DNA of 20,269 bases, taken from assembly GCA_020024075.1 (NCBI GenBank), contig JAHHUJ010000007.1, positions 1 to 20,269 of the forward strand, in the 5' to 3' direction. This DNA comes from Psychrobacter sp. GTDB taxonomy: Bacteria > Pseudomonadota > Gammaproteobacteria > Pseudomonadales > Moraxellaceae. This document shows, in pieces, positions 1 to 7,759 of the stretch (positions are counted from its first letter, which is position 1; the number at the start of each line of letters is the position of its first letter). The notes under the pieces were generated by a model. The model was given only the letters and a program-made list of their open reading frames with translations, did not search any database and had not been told where the DNA came from. The position numbers and the translations under genes were made by a program.

Positions 1-146
1 GTTTTATATAATAATTATTAATCTAACTACCCTTTATTAACTTGTTTTCTTATTATAAGAATAGCAACAAAACAAATAATCTTAGTCTAGTGACAACATT
101 CAGTGCACTAGCATTAATCAAATACAAATAACTCATACGGTATTAT

Positions 147-2474
147 ATGACCTGGAACGATCCTAACGCACAACAAGAAGCTCAAAATTATGAAAACCCT
201 ATCCCTAGCCGTTTGCTTATTTTGCAAACTTTAGCAGATAAAGGGGAGCTTACTCACAAACAATTGGCTGAATCATTTGGTATTGATAATGAAGATCAAT
301 TTGATGCCCTTGGCAATCGCCTAAAAGCGATGAGTCGTGATGGCCAAGTCAACCGTGATGGTAGACCTTACAGATATCGCGCAGTAACCAAGCAAGATGT
401 GGTTACTGGCACTGTCTCTGCACATGCTAAAGGCTTTGGCTTCGTTGTTCTAGATGATATGCCAGACTTATTCTTGCATGAAAAACAAATGCGCTGGGTG
501 TTCAATGGCGATACGGTCAAAGCCATCGGTACCACAACCGATAATAGAGGCCGTACTGAAGGTCGCATTATCGAGGTGGTAGAGCGCCAACAAACCCACT
601 TTATTGGTACTTTAGAAAAAGACGATGAGGGGTATACGGTTAGTCTGTCTAGTCCTAACAATCATCAGCCGATTACTGTCACCGCTGAAAACGTGGAAGC
701 CTTAAATGCTAAGCCTGGCTATCCAGTCAAAGTAGATATTATTGATTGGCCTACTCAGCACGAGTTTGCGACGGGTAAAATCATCAATGTTATGGATGAT
801 GATAACGACCGTGAAGTAATTATTGAGACCACTTTACTCAACTATGATATCCCAAGCGATTTCGGCGCTGGTGTACTGAAGCAGGCCAATAGTTATAAAG
901 AGCCCACTGAACAAGAAATGAAAGGTCGCACTGATATTCGTCAGCTACCTTTAGTAACGATTGATGGAGAAGACTCACGTGACTTCGACGATGCCGTCTA
1001 TGCAGAGAAGCGACCTGGTGGCAACTATCGTGTGGTGGTAGCCATTGCTGATGTGAGCCATTATGTTACCCCAAACTCAGCTTTAGACCATGAAGCGTTT
1101 GAACGCGGAACTTCAGTATATTTCCCACATCATGTGGTACCTATGTTACCTGAAGTATTATCCAATGGGCTTTGCTCTTTGAACCCAGGGGTCGATCGCT
1201 TATGTATGGTGGCAGACATTAAGCTGTCCCGCGCTGGCAATATTACAGGCTATGAGTTCTATCCCTCTGTTATGCACTCTCAGGCTCGTTTAACGTATAA
1301 CCAAGTAAACGATTACTTTGATGGCAACCTAGATAATGTTCCTGAGTCGCTAACTGGTAATAAAGACGTGAAGAAGTCTGTCGATACCATGCATCAGTTG
1401 TATAAAGTGCTGGTTAAGAAGCGTGAAGAGCGCAATGCGATGGAGTTTGAAACACCAGAGACCTACATCAAGTTTAATGAGGAAGGCGGCATTGATGCCA
1501 TCATTCCACGTACTCGTGGTGACTCGCATAAGCTGATTGAAGAGCTGATGTTACTGGCCAATACCTGTGCCGCTAACTTTGCTCTAAAATACGAACTACC
1601 AGTTCTATATCGTAACCATGATAAGCCTGACTCTGAGAAGTCACGTATGGTGCATGAATACGCGAAGAACTTTGGTATCAGCTTCCCAGAAGAAAACCCC
1701 ACTCAAGCAGATTATAAGCGTATTATTGAAGCCACCAAAGATCGCCCAGATGCCGTGAGTATTCACAGTATGCTACTGCGCTCTATGATGCAAGCCAACT
1801 ACTCACCTGACAATATCGGTCACTTCGGTTTGGCTTATGATGAATATTCACACTTTACTTCACCCATTCGTCGCTACCCTGACTTGATGCTACATCGTGC
1901 AATTAAAGCCCAAGTTACTGGCAAAAAACAGCCACAGATGGACTTCACTCTTGAGGAAGCGGGTCAGCAAACCTCAGAAACTGAACGCCGTGCCGAAAAA
2001 GCCTCTCGCTTTGTCGAAAGCTGGCTGAAGTGTCATTATATGAAAGACCATGTTGGTGAAGAGTTTGATGGCGTGGTTACCACCGTGACCAGTTTCGGTC
2101 TATTTATCAACCTAACCGAGTTGTTTATCGATGGACTAGTACACATCTCAAATGTGGGCAAAGACTACTTCGTTTATGATGAAAAACAACAACAGCTCAT
2201 TGGTCAAGACAAAGGTACTGTTTACGGCTTGGGCGACTTAGTACGCATCAAGGTAGCTGCGGTCAATATGGATCTATTGCAGATTGACTTTGAGCTTATT
2301 GCTAAGCTTAAAGCCAGTGCGATGAACCAAACCAAAAAAGACGGTAAAACCAACGCCAAACCAAAACAGTCCAATAACAAGTCCAATAACAACGGTGGTC
2401 AAGGTAAAGGCTCTGCTGACAAGAAACCTTCTCGTCGCCGTAATAACCGAGGCCGTGGCAAACCTAAGTCATAA
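147..2474 (+). CDS. rnr: Ribonuclease R (3'-5' exoribonuclease)
   Basis: RNase R degrades structured RNA processively from the 3' end in the cytoplasm and takes part in mRNA decay, rRNA quality control and trans-translation. The 775-residue product has the full family layout: an N-terminal winged helix-turn-helix (about 20-80), cold-shock OB folds (about 86-215; KGFGFV at 95-100), the RNB catalytic domain (about 260-600) and an S1 domain (about 635-725). It ends in a basic, Asn/Lys/Arg-rich tail (about 735-775). The metal-binding catalytic motif DGEDSRDFDD lies at 273-282, so D273, D279, D281 and D282 match the acidic cluster of Escherichia coli RNase R. The ATG has no clear Shine-Dalgarno. 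A TATAAT lies at 7-12, but its -35 would fall outside the window. The rlmB gene that follows rnr in enterobacteria is absent; a strong terminator follows instead. The identification is secure. Confidence 0.97.
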   Translation: MTWNDPNAQQEAQNYENPIPSRLLILQTLADKGELTHKQLAESFGIDNEDQFDALGNRLKAMSRDGQVNRDGRPYRYRAVTKQDVVTGTVSAHAKGFGFVVLDDMPDLFLHEKQMRWVFNGDTVKAIGTTTDNRGRTEGRIIEVVERQQTHFIGTLEKDDEGYTVSLSSPNNHQPITVTAENVEALNAKPGYPVKVDIIDWPTQHEFATGKIINVMDDDNDREVIIETTLLNYDIPSDFGAGVLKQANSYKEPTEQEMKGRTDIRQLPLVTIDGEDSRDFDDAVYAEKRPGGNYRVVVAIADVSHYVTPNSALDHEAFERGTSVYFPHHVVPMLPEVLSNGLCSLNPGVDRLCMVADIKLSRAGNITGYEFYPSVMHSQARLTYNQVNDYFDGNLDNVPESLTGNKDVKKSVDTMHQLYKVLVKKREERNAMEFETPETYIKFNEEGGIDAIIPRTRGDSHKLIEELMLLANTCAANFALKYELPVLYRNHDKPDSEKSRMVHEYAKNFGISFPEENPTQADYKRIIEATKDRPDAVSIHSMLLRSMMQANYSPDNIGHFGLAYDEYSHFTSPIRRYPDLMLHRAIKAQVTGKKQPQMDFTLEEAGQQTSETERRAEKASRFVESWLKCHYMKDHVGEEFDGVVTTVTSFGLFINLTELFIDGLVHISNVGKDYFVYDEKQQQLIGQDKGTVYGLGDLVRIKVAAVNMDLLQIDFELIAKLKASAMNQTKKDGKTNAKPKQSNNKSNNNGGQGKGSADKKPSRRRNNRGRGKPKS

Positions 2475-2531
2475 GTTGACTCATAAAGGAAACTTGCTTG
2501 ATCGGATAAGTTTCGCTTGGTAAGGCAAATT

Positions 2532-2566
2532 AAAAAAGAGCTGTCCAATCTGGGCAGCTCTTTTTT
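2532..2566. terminator. Bidirectional rho-independent terminator after rnr
   Basis: A 15-pair stem with a 5-base loop: GAGCTGTCC (2538-2546) pairs with GGGCAGCTC (2552-2560), with one U-G pair. It is flanked by A6 on the left and T7 on the right, so it can end transcripts from rnr (+) and from the convergent exonuclease-family gene (-). Confidence 0.93.
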
Positions 2567-2570
2567 TGGT

Positions 2571-2600
2571 CATTTGTTAGCCATTAATAGCTAACAAATG
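2571..2600. repeat. Perfect 11-base inverted repeat (hairpin) in the rnr convergent spacer
   Basis: CATTTGTTAGC at 2571-2581 is exactly complementary to GCTAACAAATG at 2590-2600, with an 8-base loop. It starts five bases after the terminator stem and has no T-tract of its own on either strand, so it is not a standard terminator. It may stabilise transcript 3' ends or slow an exonuclease; this is inference. Confidence 0.85.
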
Positions 2601-2644
2601 AGAGGATAATCAAATGATAGGTGCTTCTACAACCAAGCCAGTGC

Positions 2645-3400
2645 TTATAAATAAAGCTCAGCACTGATGGGCAGGTGATCAGATAGAGCAGACCAAGGTT
2701 TGCCTTTGTGTACCCAAGCCCGCTTGATTTTTAAATTACGTACATAGATACGGTCAAGGCTAAGTACCGGAAGCTTAGCAGGATATGTGGGCTGTAATTT
2801 GTTATGCATTTCCATAAAAGCTTCGGTCATATTCAGCTCTTCTGCCAACTTCTGACACGAGACTTTTTTCCAATCATTAAAATCACCAGCCAATATTAAT
2901 GGACGATTTTGATCAATAGTATCGTTAACATAAGCTGCAATCGCTCGATACTGCTTTTCTCTATCATTCTCAAGCAAGTTTAAATGCGCACACAGTACAA
3001 CCACAGGCTCAGGCCAGCCTAGAGGCCATACCTCACAATGCAGCACCCCTCTTTGTTCAAGCTTATTCACAGTAATATTAATATTATGCTTCGGGTCTAG
3101 CGGATGACGGCTTAATACCGCATTGCCATGATGCCCATTGTCATATTCTGAGTTTTTACCATAACTATGGCGACAGTCCAAAAACTCTCCGAACCACTCA
3201 TGCTGCGACTGGTTAGGATATTCATTATATTTAACCATACGCTTTAGGTTCTGACCTTGCACCTCTTGTAGGCACAAGATATCAGGGTTGGTTTCTTTCA
3301 AAGCTTGGCCGATTTTCTGGGTCACCACTTGGCGATTCAGCGGGGACATACCTTTATGTATGTTATAAGTAGTGATGGTTATGCTATTTGAATTAATCAT
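2645..3400 (-). CDS. Endonuclease/exonuclease/phosphatase (EEP) family protein, YbhP-like
   Basis: A 251-residue single-domain EEP protein, the DNase I/exonuclease III fold that cleaves phosphodiesters or phosphate esters with a divalent metal. The conserved elements occur in order: TTYNIHKG (10-17, N13), CLQEVQ (43-48, metal-binding E46), CAHLNL (137-142, H139), LILAGDFNDW (168-177, D173 and N175), LDRIYV (215-220, D216) and SDHLPI (240-245, catalytic D241-H242). There is no signal peptide or membrane segment, so it is probably cytoplasmic. The substrate cannot be told from sequence: relatives include nucleases, sphingomyelinases and inositol phosphatases, and YbhP-like proteins are largely uncharacterised. 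The gene is convergent with rnr and its stop lies in the loop of a 7-base dyad (CAGTGCT 2639-2645, AGCACTG 2660-2666). The Shine-Dalgarno upstream of the ATG is weak. Confidence 0.88.
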   Translation of the reverse strand: MINSNSITITTYNIHKGMSPLNRQVVTQKIGQALKETNPDILCLQEVQGQNLKRMVKYNEYPNQSQHEWFGEFLDCRHSYGKNSEYDNGHHGNAVLSRHPLDPKHNINITVNKLEQRGVLHCEVWPLGWPEPVVVLCAHLNLLENDREKQYRAIAAYVNDTIDQNRPLILAGDFNDWKKVSCQKLAEELNMTEAFMEMHNKLQPTYPAKLPVLSLDRIYVRNLKIKRAWVHKGKPWSALSDHLPISAELYL

Positions 3401-3573
3401 TATTAATTTTCTTATTATTTGACAATATACCTATAATCTTAGAGTAATTAGAGGCTAAATTAAACCTAGTCTTGCACAAGGTTTGTCGTTTTTTTGCTCA
3501 ATATCGTTAGTAATTATTATATCACTCAATAGGGTTGTGCTATTGATAAAACCATGTGATTATGAGATAGGAT

Positions 3574-3637
3574 AAAAAAAACACTGATAAAAATCAGTGT
3601 TTTTTTGGCCAAATCCAGCACGATTAGTGCTGAATTT
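3574..3637 (-). terminator. Terminator plus upstream hairpin for the baeRF-type gene
   Basis: ACACTGAT (3581-3588) pairs with ATCAGTGT (3593-3600) around an AAAA loop, with A- and T-tracts extending the stem (3575-3606); it can work on both strands. On the minus strand a second stem comes first: CAGCAC/GTGCTG at 3616-3632, extended by AAAT/ATTT at 3611-3614 and 3634-3637. A transcript leaving the gene that ends at 3660 would form the two hairpins in tandem. Confidence 0.88.
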
Positions 3638-3659
3638 AGCAATAATCGATAGGGTAAGG

Positions 3660-4772
3660 TTAGTAACGAGTTACTAAAGCAATTGGTAAGTCATCACCCA
3701 TAATATCTTGTGGCATAAATACTACCTTACCACCATTATGAATGACGTGCTCAATAATATCACTAACCGCATCATCGGTTACGCCTTCTGCCGTGGGATC
3801 GTCAGCTAAGATTAAGGTTTGAGCCTTCTCATCAATCTTCGCAGGCTGCATATACCCTTTGCGCAGATATAAAGTCTCGCCGGCACCTTGGAACGCAGAG
3901 CGGTAAATGTCTTGTAAGTCAGTACGCAACATATTTGCACCACGGGCTTTATCAATCTCGCCTAACGCTTCTTCGTGCAATGAAGTACGATATCCCTCTA
4001 CTGCTTCTTGTACGCTATCAACGATATGTTGTGCACTACCCTCTTCTAAATCAGTGACGTTCGACACGGCTCCAACAATATTCTCTGGACGGTCACATAC
4101 TTCTTTGTAATAACTGATATTGCGGTTATCACCGACGATAACCAAGGGCATTTTATGCTCACCCCATAACTCTTGAACACTCTTATCCACACGGTTAAAG
4201 TATTCTTTTAGATAGCTATTTTCGTTGTTCGCTGAGCGATCTGACCCGCCGTCACCTGTTTTGTATAAGCTGTTATTTTCAATTGGGAACGGGATACTTT
4301 CCATGTTCTTTTGTGCTTCATCATGCTGGTCAAATTCTTTGATAACTCGGTTGTTAGCCGCTTCAATAAGGCGAGCATGATCACGACCTAGCACCACCAC
4401 ATAGTAGTGAACCGCACTCGCCATATCGCGAATTAAGTCACGAGTAGCAAAGCGCTCATCAATAATTACGCGCTCTTTGGCATCAAATGGAAAGCGTAGA
4501 ACTTGTGCATCGTCCTTACTTGCAAAAATAGCCAGTGTGTCCAAATTATAATTATGGTTTAGATTATCTGTTTTGGCATGGATTTTTTCTAAGATAGTAG
4601 TCGCTGTATTTTTGTCGTATTCTTCAGTAATACGTTCTTCAGCAATTCTAAGTTGGTTTTTTAGGGCAATAGGATCTTGCTCATTATCTGGGTGTTTTCT
4701 GTGAGTCTTTACAAAGATACTTACTGCTGGCTTTGCTGTTATTTCACGTAAGCTTTTTAAAGTCGCTTTCAT
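3660..4772 (-). CDS. baeRF-type (bacterial archaeo-eukaryotic release factor-like) protein, probably family 3
   Basis: I read this 370-residue protein as a member of the bacterial eRF1/Pelota-like baeRF families, usually annotated as hypothetical. An N-terminal alpha/beta part opens with VSIFVKTHRKHP (17-28). The middle domain follows the eRF1 domain 2 order: a strand pair YYVVVLGRDHARLIEA (123-138), a polar loop GDGGSDR (173-179), a long amphipathic helix (about 184-203) and the strand PLVIVG (209-214). The C-terminal part has a strand-helix-strand pattern (LILADD near 320; GGKVVFMPQD near 348). The loop sits where eRF1 has GGQ, but Gln is replaced by Ser. An ATG three codons upstream (4781) abuts AAGG, whereas the ATG at 4772 has AAGGA at 4781-4785 with 8-base spacing, so I chose 4772. 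The general baeRF/eRF1-like call rests on pattern memory. A role in ribosome rescue or stress is only inference. Confidence 0.72.
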   Translation of the reverse strand: MKATLKSLREITAKPAVSIFVKTHRKHPDNEQDPIALKNQLRIAEERITEEYDKNTATTILEKIHAKTDNLNHNYNLDTLAIFASKDDAQVLRFPFDAKERVIIDERFATRDLIRDMASAVHYYVVVLGRDHARLIEAANNRVIKEFDQHDEAQKNMESIPFPIENNSLYKTGDGGSDRSANNENSYLKEYFNRVDKSVQELWGEHKMPLVIVGDNRNISYYKEVCDRPENIVGAVSNVTDLEEGSAQHIVDSVQEAVEGYRTSLHEEALGEIDKARGANMLRTDLQDIYRSAFQGAGETLYLRKGYMQPAKIDEKAQTLILADDPTAEGVTDDAVSDIIEHVIHNGGKVVFMPQDIMGDDLPIALVTRY

Positions 4773-4933
4773 ATAAATCATCCTTTTTTAGTTTATTTAT
4801 TAAAATTTTTATGGCTAGCAACGGCTGCCTAGTATTAGAGGTGAACTCTGCCTACCCTAGTATTTAAGTTCTACTAGTAGTTAAGTTTTAGTATTTTAGT
4901 TATTGATAAGGCTATTTTTTTAAGTCACATTAA

Positions 4934-4960
4934 ATTATATTTATAATTTTATATTATCAA
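4934..4960 (-). promoter_or_regulatory. Candidate sigma-70 promoter for the baeRF-type gene
   Basis: Read on the minus strand, TTGATA (4960-4955, five of six to consensus) and TATAAT (4939-4934, perfect) are separated by 15 bases, shorter than the optimum of 17. A start here would give a leader of roughly 155 bases. The AT-richness of the spacer makes chance matches likely. Confidence 0.3.
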
Positions 4961-5078
4961 TACAATCCCCTACTTACTATATGGTTATTGTCGGTTCTTG
5001 TCTTGGTTATGTAACAAACTTTAACTGGCGTAAGAAACATAACCTCCAACACCAGTTTTTCTCTAAAATAAAAACTGC

Positions 5079-5108
5079 AAAGACTATTCTAAAAAAGACT
5101 ATTCTAAA
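5079..5108. repeat. 15-base perfect tandem repeat upstream of prlC
   Basis: AAAGACTATTCTAAA occurs at 5079-5093 and again directly at 5094-5108 with no mismatch. It lies about 85-115 bases upstream of the prlC start. It may be a slippage duplication or a binding-site pair; nothing in the sequence decides. Confidence 0.85.
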
Positions 5109-5192
5109 TTAGCCAGTCAGCTATAAATATAAATAGCTTGCAATATTAGGACTTAGGCTCAATATTTATTAGTACCTTCACTTTTTATAATT

Positions 5193-7355
5193 ATGGACTT
5201 ATTTATGCAAACTACTTCGCAAGTCACAGATATAGATCCAAGTTTAAAGCTAGTCAATTTTAATCAAGTTAGTCCTGAACAAATTAAAGCTCAGGTACAA
5301 CAAGCCATAGAAGCTGGTAATGCTTTTCTAGATGACTTAGATAACGAGACAGACTCTCCAAAACAAGCACAGCAAGCATTATCAGACATCATCGAATTTG
5401 ATCATATTGGGCTAGGCTTAGATCGTAGCTGGGGTATTTTGTCTCATCTAAATAGTGTCATGAGCAATGAAGCCATCCGCGAAGTTCACCATGAGATACT
5501 GCCCTTATTGTCAGCTTTTGGGACTCGCGTGGGTCAAAACAAACCACTATATACCCGCTATCAAACCATCAAAAATGACAACACATTCTTTGCCAGATTA
5601 GAGCCTGCCCGCAAGCGTGCCATAGAGCTTGCTATCCAAAGCTTTGAGCTATCTGGAGTGGCATTAGATGCGGACAAACAAAGCGACTATGCGGATATTC
5701 AAAGTCAGTTATCAACCTTATCAGCGAAGTTTTCGGACAATATTTTGGATGCCACTCAAGCCTATGCCCTGCCTTTGACACAGGAGCAGCTTGCTGGTAT
5801 TACCGAAAGCGGGCTGTCCATGCTAAAAGCAGCCGCTGAGCAGTATATTGCCAAGCAGTCAGAAGCTGGAGAGTCGGTAGAGGATAATCCTAACTATGTG
5901 GCGACGCTAGATATCCCTGTCTATCTGGCGGTGATGACCCATGCTGATGACCGTAATCTACGTGAGACTTTGTATAAAGCCTATGTTACCCGTGCCTCAG
6001 AGCTTGATAATCACAAAAACAGCAAACAGCAGTCTTTAGATAATAGCCAAGTCATGGCGGACATTCTGGCACTTCGAGCCAAAAAATCTAAGCTATTGGG
6101 CTTCGATAATTACGCCCAAGTATCTTTGTCTCGTAAGATGGCAGACAGTGCTGAACAAGTAGAAGGCTTCTTGCGTGACTTGGCTGAGAAAGCCACTCCT
6201 GCGGCCAAGCGTGATTTGGATCAACTAAAAGCAGAGGCCAGCTCTCAAGGCATTGAGAGTATTGAGCCTTGGGATACCGCTTATCTGGCCGAAAAAGTAA
6301 AACAAGCCAAGTTTAATTTATCCCAAGAAGAAATCCGTCCTTACTTCCCCCTACCTAAAGTCATTGACGGCCTATTTAGCATTGTGAACAAGCTGTTTGG
6401 AGTTCGTGCAGTTGAGCAGTCTGATAAAGTAACTCTGTGGCATGAAGACGTGCATTTTTATCAACTGTTTGATAAAGATGACAGTCTAATCGGCGGCTTC
6501 TACTTTGATTTATATGCCCGTACTGGTAAGCGTGGCGGTGCTTGGATGAGCGGCTTCCAAGCCCGTTATGAGTATGCTGGTAACTTACATGAAGCATACA
6601 GCCAGTTGCCTGTGTGCTTTATAGTGGGTAACTTCACGCCACCAACTGCCGATAAGCCAAGCTTATTAACCCATGATGAAGTGTTGACCTTATTCCATGA
6701 GTTTGGTCATGGTCTACACCATCTATTGACTGAGGTCAGCATTAGTGATGTGGCCGGTGTCAATGGTGTGGAATGGGATGCGGTTGAGCTGCCTAGCCAG
6801 TTCCTAGAAAACTGGGCTTGGGATTCAGAGGGTATTGCCCTAATCAGTGCTCATGTCGATAGCGGTGAACCCTTACCTAAATCACAACTTGAAGCGCTGC
6901 TTGCTGCCAAGAACTTCCAAAGTGGTATGCAAACCTTGCGTCAAATTGAGTTTGCTTTATTTGACTTGCTAATCCATGTTCAGTCACCTGCCCCTGATTA
7001 TCAAGGTATATTAGCTACCTTAGATAAGGTACGTGAAGATGTGGCTGTTATGCAGACACCAGATTACAACCGCTTTGCGAATGGCTTTAGCCATATCTTC
7101 GCAGGGGGTTATGCAGCTGGTTATTACTCTTACAAATGGGCAGAGCTGTTATCTGCCGATGCCTTTAGCCGCTTTGAAGAAGAGGGGCTGTTTAATGCCG
7201 ACACAGGTCAGGCATTCCGTGACAATATCTTAGCTGTGGGTGGCAGCTTGCCCGCCAAGACCAACTTTGAGAACTTCAGAGGCCGCGAGGCCAGTATTGA
7301 TGCCCTACTGCGTCATGGTGGCTTCCTTGATAACAAAAATAGCGAGGTAGCTTAA
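5193..7355 (+). CDS. prlC: Oligopeptidase A (M3 family zinc metallopeptidase)
   Basis: Oligopeptidase A is a cytoplasmic zinc endopeptidase that degrades short peptides, including cleaved signal peptides. The 720-residue product has the long helical N-terminal part and the M3 catalytic core with HEFGH at 502-506: zinc ligands H502 and H506, catalytic E503, third ligand E532 in VELPSQFLENW. This spacing matches thimet oligopeptidase and E. coli OpdA. The C-terminal FAGGYAAGYYSYKWAE segment is also typical of the family. The protein is somewhat longer than E. coli OpdA (680 residues), mostly at the N-terminus. Two in-frame ATGs occur (5193 and 5205). Neither has a Shine-Dalgarno, and TATAAT at 5186-5191 touches the first, so the start is uncertain. 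It is followed after one base by yheV. Confidence 0.96.
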   Translation: MDLFMQTTSQVTDIDPSLKLVNFNQVSPEQIKAQVQQAIEAGNAFLDDLDNETDSPKQAQQALSDIIEFDHIGLGLDRSWGILSHLNSVMSNEAIREVHHEILPLLSAFGTRVGQNKPLYTRYQTIKNDNTFFARLEPARKRAIELAIQSFELSGVALDADKQSDYADIQSQLSTLSAKFSDNILDATQAYALPLTQEQLAGITESGLSMLKAAAEQYIAKQSEAGESVEDNPNYVATLDIPVYLAVMTHADDRNLRETLYKAYVTRASELDNHKNSKQQSLDNSQVMADILALRAKKSKLLGFDNYAQVSLSRKMADSAEQVEGFLRDLAEKATPAAKRDLDQLKAEASSQGIESIEPWDTAYLAEKVKQAKFNLSQEEIRPYFPLPKVIDGLFSIVNKLFGVRAVEQSDKVTLWHEDVHFYQLFDKDDSLIGGFYFDLYARTGKRGGAWMSGFQARYEYAGNLHEAYSQLPVCFIVGNFTPPTADKPSLLTHDEVLTLFHEFGHGLHHLLTEVSISDVAGVNGVEWDAVELPSQFLENWAWDSEGIALISAHVDSGEPLPKSQLEALLAAKNFQSGMQTLRQIEFALFDLLIHVQSPAPDYQGILATLDKVREDVAVMQTPDYNRFANGFSHIFAGGYAAGYYSYKWAELLSADAFSRFEEEGLFNADTGQAFRDNILAVGGSLPAKTNFENFRGREASIDALLRHGGFLDNKNSEVA

Positions 7356-7356
7356 G

Positions 7357-7602
7357 ATGCGTTATCAATCTAATCGTCCCAAGCGTCAATTCTTAGCAGG
7401 TGTTAGCTGTCCAAAATGTCAGACAATGGATGCCGTGGTTCAGGTACAAATATTTGAACCTGAAGTTGATGAATACATCGAGTGTACCCACTGTGGGCAT
7501 ATTGAAAGACGGCCTGATCCTGAAGAGATTATTGAAAAAAACAACTTAGCCAATGATGCCATGACTACCGGTACTTCAGGCACAGTGAAGTTTTTTGACT
7601 AA
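7357..7602 (+). CDS. yheV: YheV-family zinc ribbon protein
   Basis: An 81-residue protein with a zinc ribbon: CPKC at 18-21 and CTHC at 43-46, the four cysteines expected to bind one zinc, followed by an acidic linker and the short hydrophobic end TVKFFD. It matches the YheV (putative zinc ribbon, DUF2387) family, whose function is unknown. The start lies one base after the prlC stop, so the two genes are almost certainly cotranscribed and probably translationally coupled. That suggests a role linked to peptide turnover, but this is inference from position only. The tail after the ribbon is polar with no recognisable domain. Confidence 0.88.
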   Translation: MRYQSNRPKRQFLAGVSCPKCQTMDAVVQVQIFEPEVDEYIECTHCGHIERRPDPEEIIEKNNLANDAMTTGTSGTVKFFD

Positions 7603-7619
7603 CCCCGTATCTCAACCAT

Positions 7620-7657
7620 AAAAAAGCCAGATACTAACTTTAGTATCTGGCTTTTTT
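7620..7657. terminator. Bidirectional terminator of the prlC-yheV unit
   Basis: AGCCAGATACTA (7625-7636) is perfectly complementary to TAGTATCTGGCT (7641-7652) around an ACTT loop, with flanking A- and T-tracts. It ends the prlC-yheV transcript and could also end ettA on the other strand. Confidence 0.95.
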
Positions 7658-7715
7658 TATTTATACATCACTTGTATTTATAGCATACTGGCCCAAGCGT
7701 TAAGCATTTTTAGCT

Positions 7716-7759
7716 CTCAAGTTAATTAAACCCTCAAGTTAATTAAACTCTCAAATTAG
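7716..7759. repeat. 17-base tandem repeat running into the ettA stop codon
   Basis: The unit CTCAAGTTAATTAAAC plus one base occurs at 7716-7732 and 7733-7749. A partial, diverged third copy (CTCAAATTAG, 7750-7759) covers the ettA stop codon (7756-7758, TAA on the minus strand). The first two copies differ only at the last base. Confidence 0.85.

Larger units (their letters stand above)
4773..5192. other. AT-rich divergent spacer between the baeRF-type gene and prlC
   Basis: About 420 bases with no credible gene. It holds the leader of the minus-strand gene, a minus-strand promoter candidate (4934-4960), a perfect 10-base palindrome CTACTAGTAG (4871-4880) between direct repeats TTAAGTT (4864-4870 and 4881-4887), a 15-base tandem repeat (5079-5108) and the region that must promote prlC. 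For prlC the best pair I see is TTGCAA (5138-5143) and AATATT (5161-5166), 17 bases apart, which is weak. Confidence 0.6.

Noticed and set aside
87..111. CTAGTG/CACTAG dyad and the palindrome AGTGCACT before rnr
   Set aside because: Six to eight base matches are expected by chance in a spacer of this size and no promoter elements flank them.
4811..4867. 18-codon plus-strand open frame in the baeRF/prlC spacer
   Set aside because: No Shine-Dalgarno, no promoter and a random-looking peptide; too short to support.
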